DNA from: CAZWBR01 sp964632305
Lineage (GTDB): Bacteria > Bacteroidota > Bacteroidia > Bacteroidales > Prolixibacteraceae
NCBI GenBank assembly: GCA_964632305.1
Contig: CAZWBR010000001.1
Span: 106,455 to 170,454, forward strand
Direction: 5' to 3'
Length of the DNA stretch: 64,000 bases
Below the pieces are notes generated by a model. That model was given only the letters and a program-made list of their open reading frames with translations, had not been told where the DNA came from and did no database searches. The translations under genes were made by a program, and so were the position numbers. This document shows, one piece after another, positions 53,869-61,503 of the stretch. Every line of letters begins with the position of its first letter. Within the stretch, counting starts at the first letter, position 1.

Positions 53869-54386
53869 TACCTTAAGGGCTCCTTATAAAAAAGCCGGTA
53901 GGCAGGACATCCCAAATCCTGCTGTCTGCAATAACTACAGGATTTGCTGCCGCGAATAAAGCTATTGCCCAGGGTGGTTAACAGTAACAACAACAATAAT
54001 GCCCCAAGAAGGAAATAATTAAATCGGAGTACCAACAGGACAAGACCCGTCAGAAAAGGGATAAGGGAGACAAACAGATCGGGAACCATCTCTTTCCAGG
54101 TCAGCACCGTACAGGCAAACCTGACGGAATCACCCTTTTTAAAAAGAAATGAACTGATCTTCCCTCTCCCGGAACTACAATATTTGCCCCAGTAATAACA
54201 TTTTGTACAATGATATCGCATCAGGCGGAATTCCAGCAAGAGGACATAAGCAAGATAAAGAAAGGCCCAGACCAGTCCTGTATTTAAAATAATCCAAAAC
54301 CCAAGCCCATATATCGGCAAGGAAACCAAATTCGATAAAACCACGGTCCCTGCCGGGTAGTTTTCAAATCTTTTTTTTGCAGTCAT
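53868..54386 (-). CDS. Small membrane protein with two cysteine clusters
   Basis: I do not recognise the family. The 172-residue product has four likely membrane segments (LSNLVSLPIYGLGFWIILNT; VWAFLYLAYVLLLEF; LFVSLIPFLTGLVLLVL; FLLGALLLLLLLTTLG). Between pairs of segments lies HCTKCYYWGKYCSSGRG, and the C-terminus has SCSYCRQQDLGCPA, so six or seven cysteines could bind a metal or form disulfides. It is convergent with the barrel-like gene and starts about 90 bases after the creatininase gene ends, on the same strand. Confidence 0.65.
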   Translation of the reverse strand: MTAKKRFENYPAGTVVLSNLVSLPIYGLGFWIILNTGLVWAFLYLAYVLLLEFRLMRYHCTKCYYWGKYCSSGRGKISSFLFKKGDSVRFACTVLTWKEMVPDLFVSLIPFLTGLVLLVLRFNYFLLGALLLLLLLTTLGNSFIRGSKSCSYCRQQDLGCPAYRLFYKEPLR

Positions 54387-54479
54387 ATTTCAATTGATTT
54401 CGCCCAATCCGGATTATCCGATCAAACCAAATGGTCTTAACCGCGACAAAACCGGATCGGCCTCAGAAAAAAATAATGT

Positions 54480-55250
54480 TTATTCTCCCTCCTCATACAT
54501 ATTATCGGCATCTGCCCCGGATAACTCGCAGAGAAAATCGCCGATCTTCCCGCAGATAAACCGGAAAAACACCTCTCCTTTCTCAGGGGTCGAGGCCGAA
54601 GGATCGCCAATCCCGGTATCCCTGGTCACGGCCGACCATTCGCGTTCGGCCCACGCCCATCCCTGACTTAACGCCTCTATCCTGAACCGCTTTGCCCGCC
54701 CGTCGCCGGCCTCCGATAATGGCAACACCAACCCAGGCGCCAGAAACTGCATCAGACTGGTCTCCGTCTCCCCGGCATGTTCGCCCAGATCGGAAAAAAA
54801 GCGCTCACCTCCCGGAATCCTGAACCATTGACATTGACAGATAAACATCTTCGGAAAAACCAGGTTAAGCTCCCGGATCATCTGTTTGAAATCGTTCCCC
54901 CCGTGCGTGTTGAGGATCACTAACTTCCGAATCCCCTGCCGGTTGAGCACGGTCAGCAAATCCTTAAGGATCATCATCTGGGTAGAGGGATTTAGGTTCA
55001 TATCCAGCAGGATATCCGACTGTCCGGTATTGACTCCAAACGGGATGGTTGGCAGCACGATAATTTTTCCACCTTTCTCACTGGCTATACGGGCCGATTC
55101 AGCGGCAAAAAAACCGGCAAGATAATTATCCGTAGCGTATGGCAAGTGATAATTATGAGCCTCGGTGGCTCCCCACGGAAGCACAGCAACCAGAAATTCA
55201 GACTCCTTTACCGTCTTCCAGTTTGTCTCTGCGAGAATATAGGATCGCAT
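54480..55250 (-). CDS. Creatininase-family metal-dependent amidohydrolase
   Basis: The 256-residue hydrolase starts at the ATG at 55250 (RSYILAETNW); an earlier in-frame start at 55316 adds residues unlike the family. Metal ligands are in GATEAHNYHLPYATD (near residue 28), NTHGGND (near residue 120) and GEHAGETETS (near residue 165). Family members act on creatinine, on mycofactocin precursors or in riboflavin/F420 synthesis, so the substrate is open. An insertion sequence sits 148 bases upstream of its start and could disturb its promoter. Confidence 0.88.
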   Translation of the reverse strand: MRSYILAETNWKTVKESEFLVAVLPWGATEAHNYHLPYATDNYLAGFFAAESARIASEKGGKIIVLPTIPFGVNTGQSDILLDMNLNPSTQMMILKDLLTVLNRQGIRKLVILNTHGGNDFKQMIRELNLVFPKMFICQCQWFRIPGGERFFSDLGEHAGETETSLMQFLAPGLVLPLSEAGDGRAKRFRIEALSQGWAWAEREWSAVTRDTGIGDPSASTPEKGEVFFRFICGKIGDFLCELSGADADNMYEEGE

Positions 55251-55389
55251 AACTCTATTTTTATGTAAAAATAAAAACAATTTCCAAACCTTACACATTA
55301 CCATCGACAGCATCATCCAATAATATTCCGGGTACTATATCCTCATTAAAAAGTATTTGCTTAATGAAGGTAAGTGAGGCTACCCGCTA

Positions 55390-55397
55390 ATTTTTAA
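55390..55397. repeat. Left target-site duplication of the insertion sequence
   Basis: ATTTTTAA, identical to the 8 bases at 57152-57159 directly outside the other end of the element. Eight bases is the duplication size of the IS1595 family. Confidence 0.9.
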
Positions 55398-55409
55398 CGG
55401 ATTTATCGG

Positions 55410-56402
55410 TTATTTGGTCTTGACAGTTTTCATGCTGTTTTTAACCAGCGTTTCAAACATATCATCCATGTTTCTATTATTGTACTTAAAAACAAACTCA
55501 GCAACGTAGTTAGGCAGATATTTCAAACTGACTTGATGGTATTGTCCAATAATGCCACGTTTAACAATTGCCCAAAATGATTCAATTGAATTAGTGTTTA
55601 CCCCTTTATAGGAATATAGTTTTTGATGGTCAATTTTGATGTGTTCAATAATTTCAGAAAAACGGTTATATCCCGAATATTCATCTGTAATCATTATTGC
55701 ATCTTCTTTGTCAACATATTTATTGACCAACTTTTTTAAGTCCGTGAATGAGGTCTTTTGCATTACTTCGGCAATAACATCCCCATTTCGGGCAACTATA
55801 CCCACAACAGGAATTTTATTTGTCCCTCGACCTCTTTTAGGTAAAACATCACTTTTGGCAGGATTTCCACGCCCACGTTTTAACTTAATCCCTGCTTTTT
55901 TGAGTTCATCAATTCGCTCATCTAATTCAGGTATTTTGTAGGCAGTACGAATATCTGACGTTGTTCCATCATTGAACTTTCTTGGTTTACCTCCCACATA
56001 GGTTTCATCCATTTCTAATATTCCGTTTAGTTCAATCTCTTTATTCTCGATTGCCATTAATGAACGTATTTTATGACCAATTGTCCAAGCCGTTTCATAA
56101 TGAACACCGATATTTCGTTCAAGTTGTTTGGCCGAAACTCCCTTTTTTGCATCGGTAACAATTGCAAAGGAATAAAGCCACGTTTTAAGCGGTAATCTTG
56201 TATTATGTAGGTGTGTATTGGTAGTTACTGAAAAAGTCTTTGAACAATCTTTACAGTTAAACCGATAGTCCTGATTGCGTTTCCCTATATTGGTAGAACC
56301 ACAATAAGCACACTTTGGAGTTTTACCCCATCTGACCTTTTCAAAGTGCTTTATTACACTTAATTCGTTAGAAAACTGGTTTGTTATATCTATGATGTTC
56401 AT
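55410..56402 (-). CDS. IS1595-family transposase (ISXO2-like)
   Basis: The 330-residue product from the ATG at 56402 (NIIDITNQFSNELSV) has an N-terminal zinc ribbon (CAYCGSTNIGKRNQDYRFNCKDC), a helix-turn-helix (VSAKQLERNIGVHYETAWTIGHKIR), and a DDE-type core: LEMDETYVGG, MITDEYSGYNRF and NTNSIESFWAIVKRGI. A frame extending to 56441 is also open. The gene ends 12 bases inside the left inverted repeat. It overlaps the passenger gene by 35 bases, so it may be translated by coupling. Confidence 0.93.
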   Translation of the reverse strand: MNIIDITNQFSNELSVIKHFEKVRWGKTPKCAYCGSTNIGKRNQDYRFNCKDCSKTFSVTTNTHLHNTRLPLKTWLYSFAIVTDAKKGVSAKQLERNIGVHYETAWTIGHKIRSLMAIENKEIELNGILEMDETYVGGKPRKFNDGTTSDIRTAYKIPELDERIDELKKAGIKLKRGRGNPAKSDVLPKRGRGTNKIPVVGIVARNGDVIAEVMQKTSFTDLKKLVNKYVDKEDAIMITDEYSGYNRFSEIIEHIKIDHQKLYSYKGVNTNSIESFWAIVKRGIIGQYHQVSLKYLPNYVAEFVFKYNNRNMDDMFETLVKNSMKTVKTK

Positions 56403-57135
56403 AATGTTCAATGAAATTTTTAATTGATTGAAATATAGCAATCATCATATTACTATTCCTTAGACTAAATGTGAAAAATACTGCTAAAATGAATGAATGA
56501 AAACTTAAAATCAAAAGGAAAATAGAAATAAGATAAAGTCCTGTATAGTAATAAAATTCCAATACCAAAAAAATAAAGATGGATGACAAGATATAATATG
56601 TTTTTTCAGACTCATCCTTTATTTTATCAGTTTCCAATAATGATTCTTTAGCGACTGATAGAGACTTAAGAGGAATTATTTTATCATTCTTCAATTTTAA
56701 TATTCTTATTTTTATCAGAATAGAAACAAAAGAAATTGTATTCTTTGTTATTCTATATGAAAAGTGATCATTAAAAATACTGTTAAAAATCTTTTTTAAC
56801 TTATCTGATATATAATAAGCAATCTTTCTTTGAACAAGATTAATTACCCAGAAAACAAACCAAGAAGTTAAAAACGATATAGTTGAAAAAAACAAATATT
56901 TACTATTAATGAAATCAACTGCATTTTTAAATGTGAATTCTTGTATTATGTAATCTCCAAACATATATTTATAAATCATAAATGAAGAGATTGAAACAAT
57001 AAAGAACTTTATAAAGTGAAATATAATTTTCACTTTTTCATCTTCACTTTTTTCAGCGAACTTTAATAACCATTCCATAAAAATTGAAATTATAATTATG
57101 GAAATAAATGTAATAATAAAATTGTTCATAACCAT
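56368..57135 (-). CDS. Membrane protein passenger of the insertion sequence
   Basis: A 255-residue protein of unknown family, rich in Ile, Phe and Lys. Likely membrane spans lie at about 5-22, 38-60, 82-102 and 178-225. Its ATG is only 17 bases inside the right end of the element (57151) and overlaps the inverted repeat, so there is no room for an internal promoter. Transcription must come from outside, or from a promoter formed at the junction. It is not a known IS1595 component; possible roles in immunity, toxin-antitoxin function or host benefit cannot be judged from sequence. Confidence 0.75.
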   Translation of the reverse strand: MVMNNFIITFISIIIISIFMEWLLKFAEKSEDEKVKIIFHFIKFFIVSISSFMIYKYMFGDYIIQEFTFKNAVDFINSKYLFFSTISFLTSWFVFWVINLVQRKIAYYISDKLKKIFNSIFNDHFSYRITKNTISFVSILIKIRILKLKNDKIIPLKSLSVAKESLLETDKIKDESEKTYYILSSIFIFLVLEFYYYTGLYLISIFLLILSFHSFILAVFFTFSLRNSNMMIAIFQSIKNFIEHYEHHRYNKPVF

Positions 57136-57151
57136 TTAACCGATAAGTCCG

Positions 57152-57159
57152 ATTTTTAA
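57152..57159. repeat. Right target-site duplication of the insertion sequence
   Basis: ATTTTTAA, identical to 55390-55397. Confidence 0.9.
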
Positions 57160-57243
57160 TGAGGGATTTCAATGACTTGAACGGGAATTAATCATTCTCA
57201 TCATTGATCCCTTTTTCAGGTAAACACGGCACCATCTTCGGAT

Positions 57244-57334
57244 CTTCTGTACTTTTTCTGTACTTATTCCGTACTTATTCTGTACTATAAGAGTATTGAA
57301 TATATCCTGAATAAGCACAGGAACAACAGGGAGG
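57244..57334. repeat. Dyad array: four 11-bp direct repeats then an inverted copy
   Basis: Four 11-mers in register (57244-57287): CTTCTGTACTT, TTTCTGTACTT, ATTCCGTACTT and ATTCTGTACTA. After about 25 bases, AAGCACAGGAA (57313-57323) resembles their reverse complement, then CAACAGGGAGG. The layout of CTGTA-core direct repeats with 11-bp period followed by ACAGG-core inverted copies is the same as at 22573-22644. It lies between the insertion sequence and the Memo/AMMECR1 gene. Confidence 0.65.
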
Positions 57335-57574
57335 ATAGGGCGATGGTCCCCTGCGGCATAATCGCTTAATTACCGAAGGGGAAATTGACTATCCTGACAG
57401 GGATCTGCCTGCAAACAAAAAAACGTTTTAACAGACTGAAACTTCGGAGCTTTTACAATGGATTTTTGACTGTAAAATCGTACATTTATATCAAATATAC
57501 GGGTGATCTGTCAGAAATTTCCGATAAAACCGAATACTTGATCCGGGATTGATAATAACCATAGGAATTGAGTC

Positions 57575-58975
57575 ATGAAAGATCGTTTACCAGCAGTTGC
57601 AGGAGCATTTTATCCATCTGATCCGGAAGAGCTAAGGGACGAACTCCGGTCCTGTTTTGAGAACTTTGCATCGGTTGAGGAGGAAAACAAGGTGGCCGCG
57701 CTGATTGTTCCACATGCCGGGTATGTCTTTTCAGGTAAAGTAGCGGCCGCCGCCTTTGCCCGGCTCAATGCCAACACCCCCTTTCGGAATATCTTTCTGA
57801 TTGGGGCCTCGCACCGGAAATATTACGAAGGGGTCAGCACTTATCCTTCCGGACATTATATAACGCCATTGGGCGGGGTAAAAGTCAATGAACAGATCAC
57901 CATGGAGCTGATGAACGACAATCACTTTATTTTTTATGATCCTGAGGCTGACCAGAGCGAACATTCGCTGGAAGTTCAGCTTCCGTTCCTGCAATTTCAC
58001 CTGAAAAAGAGTTTCTCCATCGTGCCCCTGCTTATCGGAGGTAAAAATATTTCCACCTGTAAATTATTGGCCGAAGCCCTTCTTCCCTGGTTTAACCGGG
58101 ACAACCTGTTTGTCATCAGTTCCGACTTTTCGCACTATCCATCAGCCGGGGATGCCTTAAAACAGGATCGGGAAACAGCCGAAGCCATCCTCACCAAAGA
58201 TCCCGACAGGCTACATCAATGCTGCAATAAAGCTCTGAGATCGGGCATTGGCAATCTGGGGACGGCCCTTTGCGGGGAGATGGCCGTATTAACCCTTCTC
58301 TATATGGCCCAATCCGATCCCAATATCATTTTGAAAGAGGTGATGTACCAGAACTCCGGGGATTCGGTTTATGGAAAATCAGACCGGGTAGTTGGCTACT
58401 GGGCTATCGCGGCCTACCGTGAAGAGCAGCATTTCTCCCTTTCCGATACGGATCAAAAGGAATTATTGAATTTGGCAAGAAAAACCATTGATGAATATGT
58501 GAGAACAGGTTCGGTTTCGGAAGAGAAGAGAGAGTATCCTGACTCCCTGAATCTCAACTGCGGAGCTTTTGTGTCGATCCACAAAGGGGGAAAGCTACGG
58601 GGCTGTCTCGGCCATATAGAAAGCAAACAACCTTTGTGGCAGTTAATCAGGGAGATGTCGGTTGCAACAGTTTCGAGAGATTACCGTTTCGAGCCGGTCG
58701 GTGCCGATGAATTAAGCGGGATAGAAATTGAGATTTCGGTCCTCTCGCCGTTACGGAAGATCGATTCGCCCGACGAGTTTCAATTGGGGAAACACGGGAT
58801 ATTCATGGTGGCAGGGGAACGGTCAGGGACTTTTCTCCCCCAGGTGGCCACGAAGAATAACTGGACCAAAGAAGAATTTCTGGGATATTGTGCCCGCGAA
58901 AAAGCAGGGATTGGTTGGGATGGCTGGAAAACGGCCGATCTTTATGTCTTCGAAGCGATTGTTTTTCACGAATGA
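57575..58975 (+). CDS. Fused AmmeMemoRadiSam proteins B and A (MEMO1 + AMMECR1)
   Basis: The 466-residue product has a MEMO domain (about 1-265: LPAVAGAFYPSDPEELR, LIVPHAGYVFSGKVAAAAF with the active-site histidine, DQSEHSLEVQLPFLQ, SSDFSHYP) and an AMMECR1 domain (about 285-466: GAFVSIHKGGKLRGCLGH, SVLSPLRKID, GIFMVAGERSGTFLPQVA). In many bacteria these domains sit with a radical SAM enzyme (AmrS). No radical SAM gene is in this window, so the partner is elsewhere or missing. The reaction is unproven; RNA or tRNA modification has been proposed. Confidence 0.92.
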   Translation: MKDRLPAVAGAFYPSDPEELRDELRSCFENFASVEEENKVAALIVPHAGYVFSGKVAAAAFARLNANTPFRNIFLIGASHRKYYEGVSTYPSGHYITPLGGVKVNEQITMELMNDNHFIFYDPEADQSEHSLEVQLPFLQFHLKKSFSIVPLLIGGKNISTCKLLAEALLPWFNRDNLFVISSDFSHYPSAGDALKQDRETAEAILTKDPDRLHQCCNKALRSGIGNLGTALCGEMAVLTLLYMAQSDPNIILKEVMYQNSGDSVYGKSDRVVGYWAIAAYREEQHFSLSDTDQKELLNLARKTIDEYVRTGSVSEEKREYPDSLNLNCGAFVSIHKGGKLRGCLGHIESKQPLWQLIREMSVATVSRDYRFEPVGADELSGIEIEISVLSPLRKIDSPDEFQLGKHGIFMVAGERSGTFLPQVATKNNWTKEEFLGYCAREKAGIGWDGWKTADLYVFEAIVFHE

Positions 58976-58998
58976 TCCGGCATATCTCAACTGTGTAG

Positions 58999-59265
58999 CG
59001 GCCATTTCTGACCGTTCACGCGCTTCATGAAACCTATTATGGACAGGTCATCCAATGTAAAAGAACTATTCTCCCATCATCGCTTAATATCAACCTCTTA
59101 TTGTGCTATTCTCCGGGCGGTTTAATTGTGGTTTTTCAAAAAACCGGCATTCCTGTCCACCTAAGAAAAACAGAAGAATTTAAGGAAGACCAATCCCTTC
59201 GTCTGATAAAAGACGACAAAACCCTTTATTTTAAAGGGGAGCATCAAATTATGCCAAAGAACTGA
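58999..59265 (+). pseudogene. Possible gene remnant without a start codon
   Basis: A frame of 88 codons, open from a TAG at 58996 to a TGA at 59263, with a protein-like translation (VHALHETYYGQVIQCKRT, SPGGLIVVFQKTGIPVHL, LRLIKDDKTLYFKGEHQI). It has no ATG before its last few codons. It could be the tail of a decayed gene or use a TTG at 59101. It lies in the 760-base space after the Memo gene. I have no family match. Confidence 0.25.
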
Positions 59266-59735
59266 AGCAAAAACAGGACAAATATTATTTAATAATAAAT
59301 CCTTAAAAAAGGGGATTGACGGGAGTGAGACGAATATTCATATTTGAAATAGAAATTTTGTTAATCGTCATATCGGAAAATTCGGATGAAGCCGGTAAAG
59401 AAAAACCGGGCAGAACCGCAGAAGCCATCGAATCAAAATGGCCGATAGTATAAAACAGTTTGGAGTGGATGTTTTAAAGGTTTTGAATCCGGGATTTCAA
59501 TAGAAGAATGAAACCTGCAACAGTCCCCAATCGGACCGGTAGTAAATCCCAGCTTTAAGGGGAAAATCGAATAAAACTGAGTGGCAAAAAAAGATTATTT
59601 AAACCGAAAACAATGAGAACAACCCATTTTTTAAAGAGCCAGACCTTTCAATGTAGTTTAAAGACTTCAGGAAAAATGGCATTAATAAAAGCAGGGAGTC
59701 GACTTATGCCTAAAACTTCACCAAACTAACAACTA
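59266..59735. other. Gene-free spacer
   Basis: I see no credible gene, RNA or repeat here. Composition is A/T-rich; in-frame stops are frequent in all frames. Confidence 0.5.
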
Positions 59736-60446
59736 ATGAAAACGATCAGCTTACCTGGCCTTATGATCATGCTCCGCTATGAGATCTTTGGATCGACGCC
59801 GCGGGATCAAAGAATTGCCGGCATCCATGGCTATTCAGCCATGAATAAAACAATATCTTCTGAAAAAAAGAATGAAGATGAGGGATCTAACCCTAAGATC
59901 GCTGCACAGTATTATAGTCGGGGAATCATCCGGCTTCAATCTCACGATTATGACCGTGCTATTGACGATTTTCTAAAGGTCATCGAGTTGGATCCGGGCA
60001 ATGCATCGGCTTACTATCATTTGGGACTATCAAGAATCAAGACCCACGATTATCAACTGGCGATATGCAATCTCAACAAGGTGATTGCTTTGGATCCCAA
60101 TTATGCCTTAGCCTATTTCCAGTTAGGCTTTTCAAGAGATAAACTGGGCGATTATACCGGTGCGATCGAAGCTTTCCGTAAAGCCATTGATTTAAAGCCG
60201 GGCAGCTCAGTGACTTATTACAACCGGGGCCTTACCAGGGAGAATGCCGGTGATCTGCAGGGGGCCCAGGAAGATTACACAACGGCCATTGAGTTAAACC
60301 CGAAAGCCGCCCAACCCTATATGAGCAGGGGGTTGATCAGAATAAAACTTGATGATATGGAAAATGCGTGCCTGGACTTATATACGGCTAACGAACTGGG
60401 AGCTCCGGAAGCCTATGACATTATAAAGAGCTATTGCAATATGTAA
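59736..60446 (+). CDS. Tetratricopeptide-repeat protein
   Basis: The 236-residue product consists largely of five TPR units from about residue 55 (for example AAQYYSRGIIRLQSHDYDRA, ASAYYHLGLSRIKTHDY, ALAYFQLGFSRDKLGDYTGA, SVTYYNRGLTRENAGDLQGA, AQPYMSRGLIRIKLDDMENA). It has no signal peptide, so it is probably a cytosolic scaffold. The N-terminal 35 residues are poorly TPR-like; an internal ATG at 59841 (NKTISSEKK) is an alternative start. No partner is identified. Confidence 0.85.
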   Translation: MKTISLPGLMIMLRYEIFGSTPRDQRIAGIHGYSAMNKTISSEKKNEDEGSNPKIAAQYYSRGIIRLQSHDYDRAIDDFLKVIELDPGNASAYYHLGLSRIKTHDYQLAICNLNKVIALDPNYALAYFQLGFSRDKLGDYTGAIEAFRKAIDLKPGSSVTYYNRGLTRENAGDLQGAQEDYTTAIELNPKAAQPYMSRGLIRIKLDDMENACLDLYTANELGAPEAYDIIKSYCNM

Positions 60447-60569
60447 AAGGGGTATTAGGTATCATAATCCTTGTTTCTGTTTCATTTCATACCTGGAAAT
60501 TTTCTTCATTTTTGACAAGGCTGTCCAAAAACCGGATAGCCTTGCCTGATTTAGCTCCTTCCGGTGAAT

Positions 60570-61409
60570 CTATAAGTCTGTTAACGCGAGAGTACGTTTC
60601 AGTACCGGCCAGCGGGACCCTGCTTCCAGCTCGGCACACTCGGCGAAGTAGTCATGTTCGAAGAAGAGTATCATATTTTTCCCCACCACTTCATTCAGAA
60701 AAGAGGCTTTTTCCTCCATGGTTGTAACCGGGAAAAGATCGTAACTGCAAAGCCAGGGGACGGCGATATTGGCCGCGACGGGGATAAGATCGCCGGCATA
60801 GGCCACCTTCCGGTTTTTATAATCGATCACCGGGAGGACCTGACCGGGAGTATGCCCGTCGAAGATCCTGATCTCAAAACCCGGAAAGAGTTCGCCTTCC
60901 CCGATAAATTTCATCTTGCCGCAATCGCGCAGAGTGACCAGGTCGGCCTCGAAGAAAGCGGTCGCATCCCTGACATTGGGGTTCCAGGCCTGTTCCCACT
61001 GCGATTGGGCGACCCAATGAATGGCATTCGGGAAAAGCAATTCATAGCTGTTATCATCTGACCCCCTGACAATAGCCCCGCCGCAGTGATCCCAGTGGAG
61101 GTGAGTGAGAATGACATCGGTAATATCCGCCGGATAGAAACCGGCTTTGGCCAGCGATCCGACCAGGGTCTCTTCGCCATGCAATCCGCTGTTACGTTTG
61201 TATTTCTCGTCGTATTTATCGCCGGCCCCGGTATCGATCAAAACTTTGCGGTCGCCGCTGACCACCAGCAAACAGCGCATGATCAACGGGCAGATGTTAT
61301 TCTCATCGGCCGGATAGTGCTTACTCCACATCACTTTGGGAACCACGCTGAAGAGCGCTCCCCCATCAATAGTAAAATAACCGGCATTTATCGGATAAAG
61401 TTCTGTCAT
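60570..61409 (-). CDS. Metallo-beta-lactamase-fold hydrolase (lactonase-like)
   Basis: A 279-residue MBL-fold enzyme with the dimetal motif LTHLHWDHCGG near residue 105, a further ligand in DGHTPGQ near residue 192 and AYAGDLIP near residue 213. The layout resembles the AttM/AiiA-type class of lactonases and related thioester hydrolases. N-acyl-homoserine lactone cleavage is possible, but not shown by sequence. It is divergent from mpl; a minus-strand TATCTTTG (61489-61496) may be its -7 element. Confidence 0.85.
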   Translation of the reverse strand: MTELYPINAGYFTIDGGALFSVVPKVMWSKHYPADENNICPLIMRCLLVVSGDRKVLIDTGAGDKYDEKYKRNSGLHGEETLVGSLAKAGFYPADITDVILTHLHWDHCGGAIVRGSDDNSYELLFPNAIHWVAQSQWEQAWNPNVRDATAFFEADLVTLRDCGKMKFIGEGELFPGFEIRIFDGHTPGQVLPVIDYKNRKVAYAGDLIPVAANIAVPWLCSYDLFPVTTMEEKASFLNEVVGKNMILFFEHDYFAECAELEAGSRWPVLKRTLALTDL

Positions 61410-61503
61410 AAGCGTCTGTCTTTTTCGAATAGCGGGCCGAAGTGGTACTAAACCATCTGCTTTTTACTATTTTTAACCCGAATTCGGACAAAGATACAAA
61501 ACT

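Larger units (their letters stand above)
55398..57151. mobile_element. Complete IS1595-family insertion sequence, 1754 bp, with a passenger gene
   Basis: The left end CGGATTTATCGGTTATTTGG and the reverse complement of the right end, CGGACTTATCGGTTAAATGG, match at 17 of 20 places. Perfect 8-bp repeats (ATTTTTAA) flank them. Inside are a transposase and a membrane-protein gene, both on the minus strand. Both frames appear intact. The perfect duplication and intact genes suggest a recent insertion. The whole block is much more A/T-rich than the flanking genes. Confidence 0.93.

Noticed and set aside
53820..54390. Possible frameshift between the barrel-like gene and the membrane protein
   Set aside because: They lie on opposite strands, converge at a terminator and have independent starts and signals.
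60516..60544. Terminator between the TPR and MBL genes
   Set aside because: CAAGGCTGTCC/GGATAGCCTTG forms a good stem, but no T-run follows on either strand, so I do not call it a terminator.
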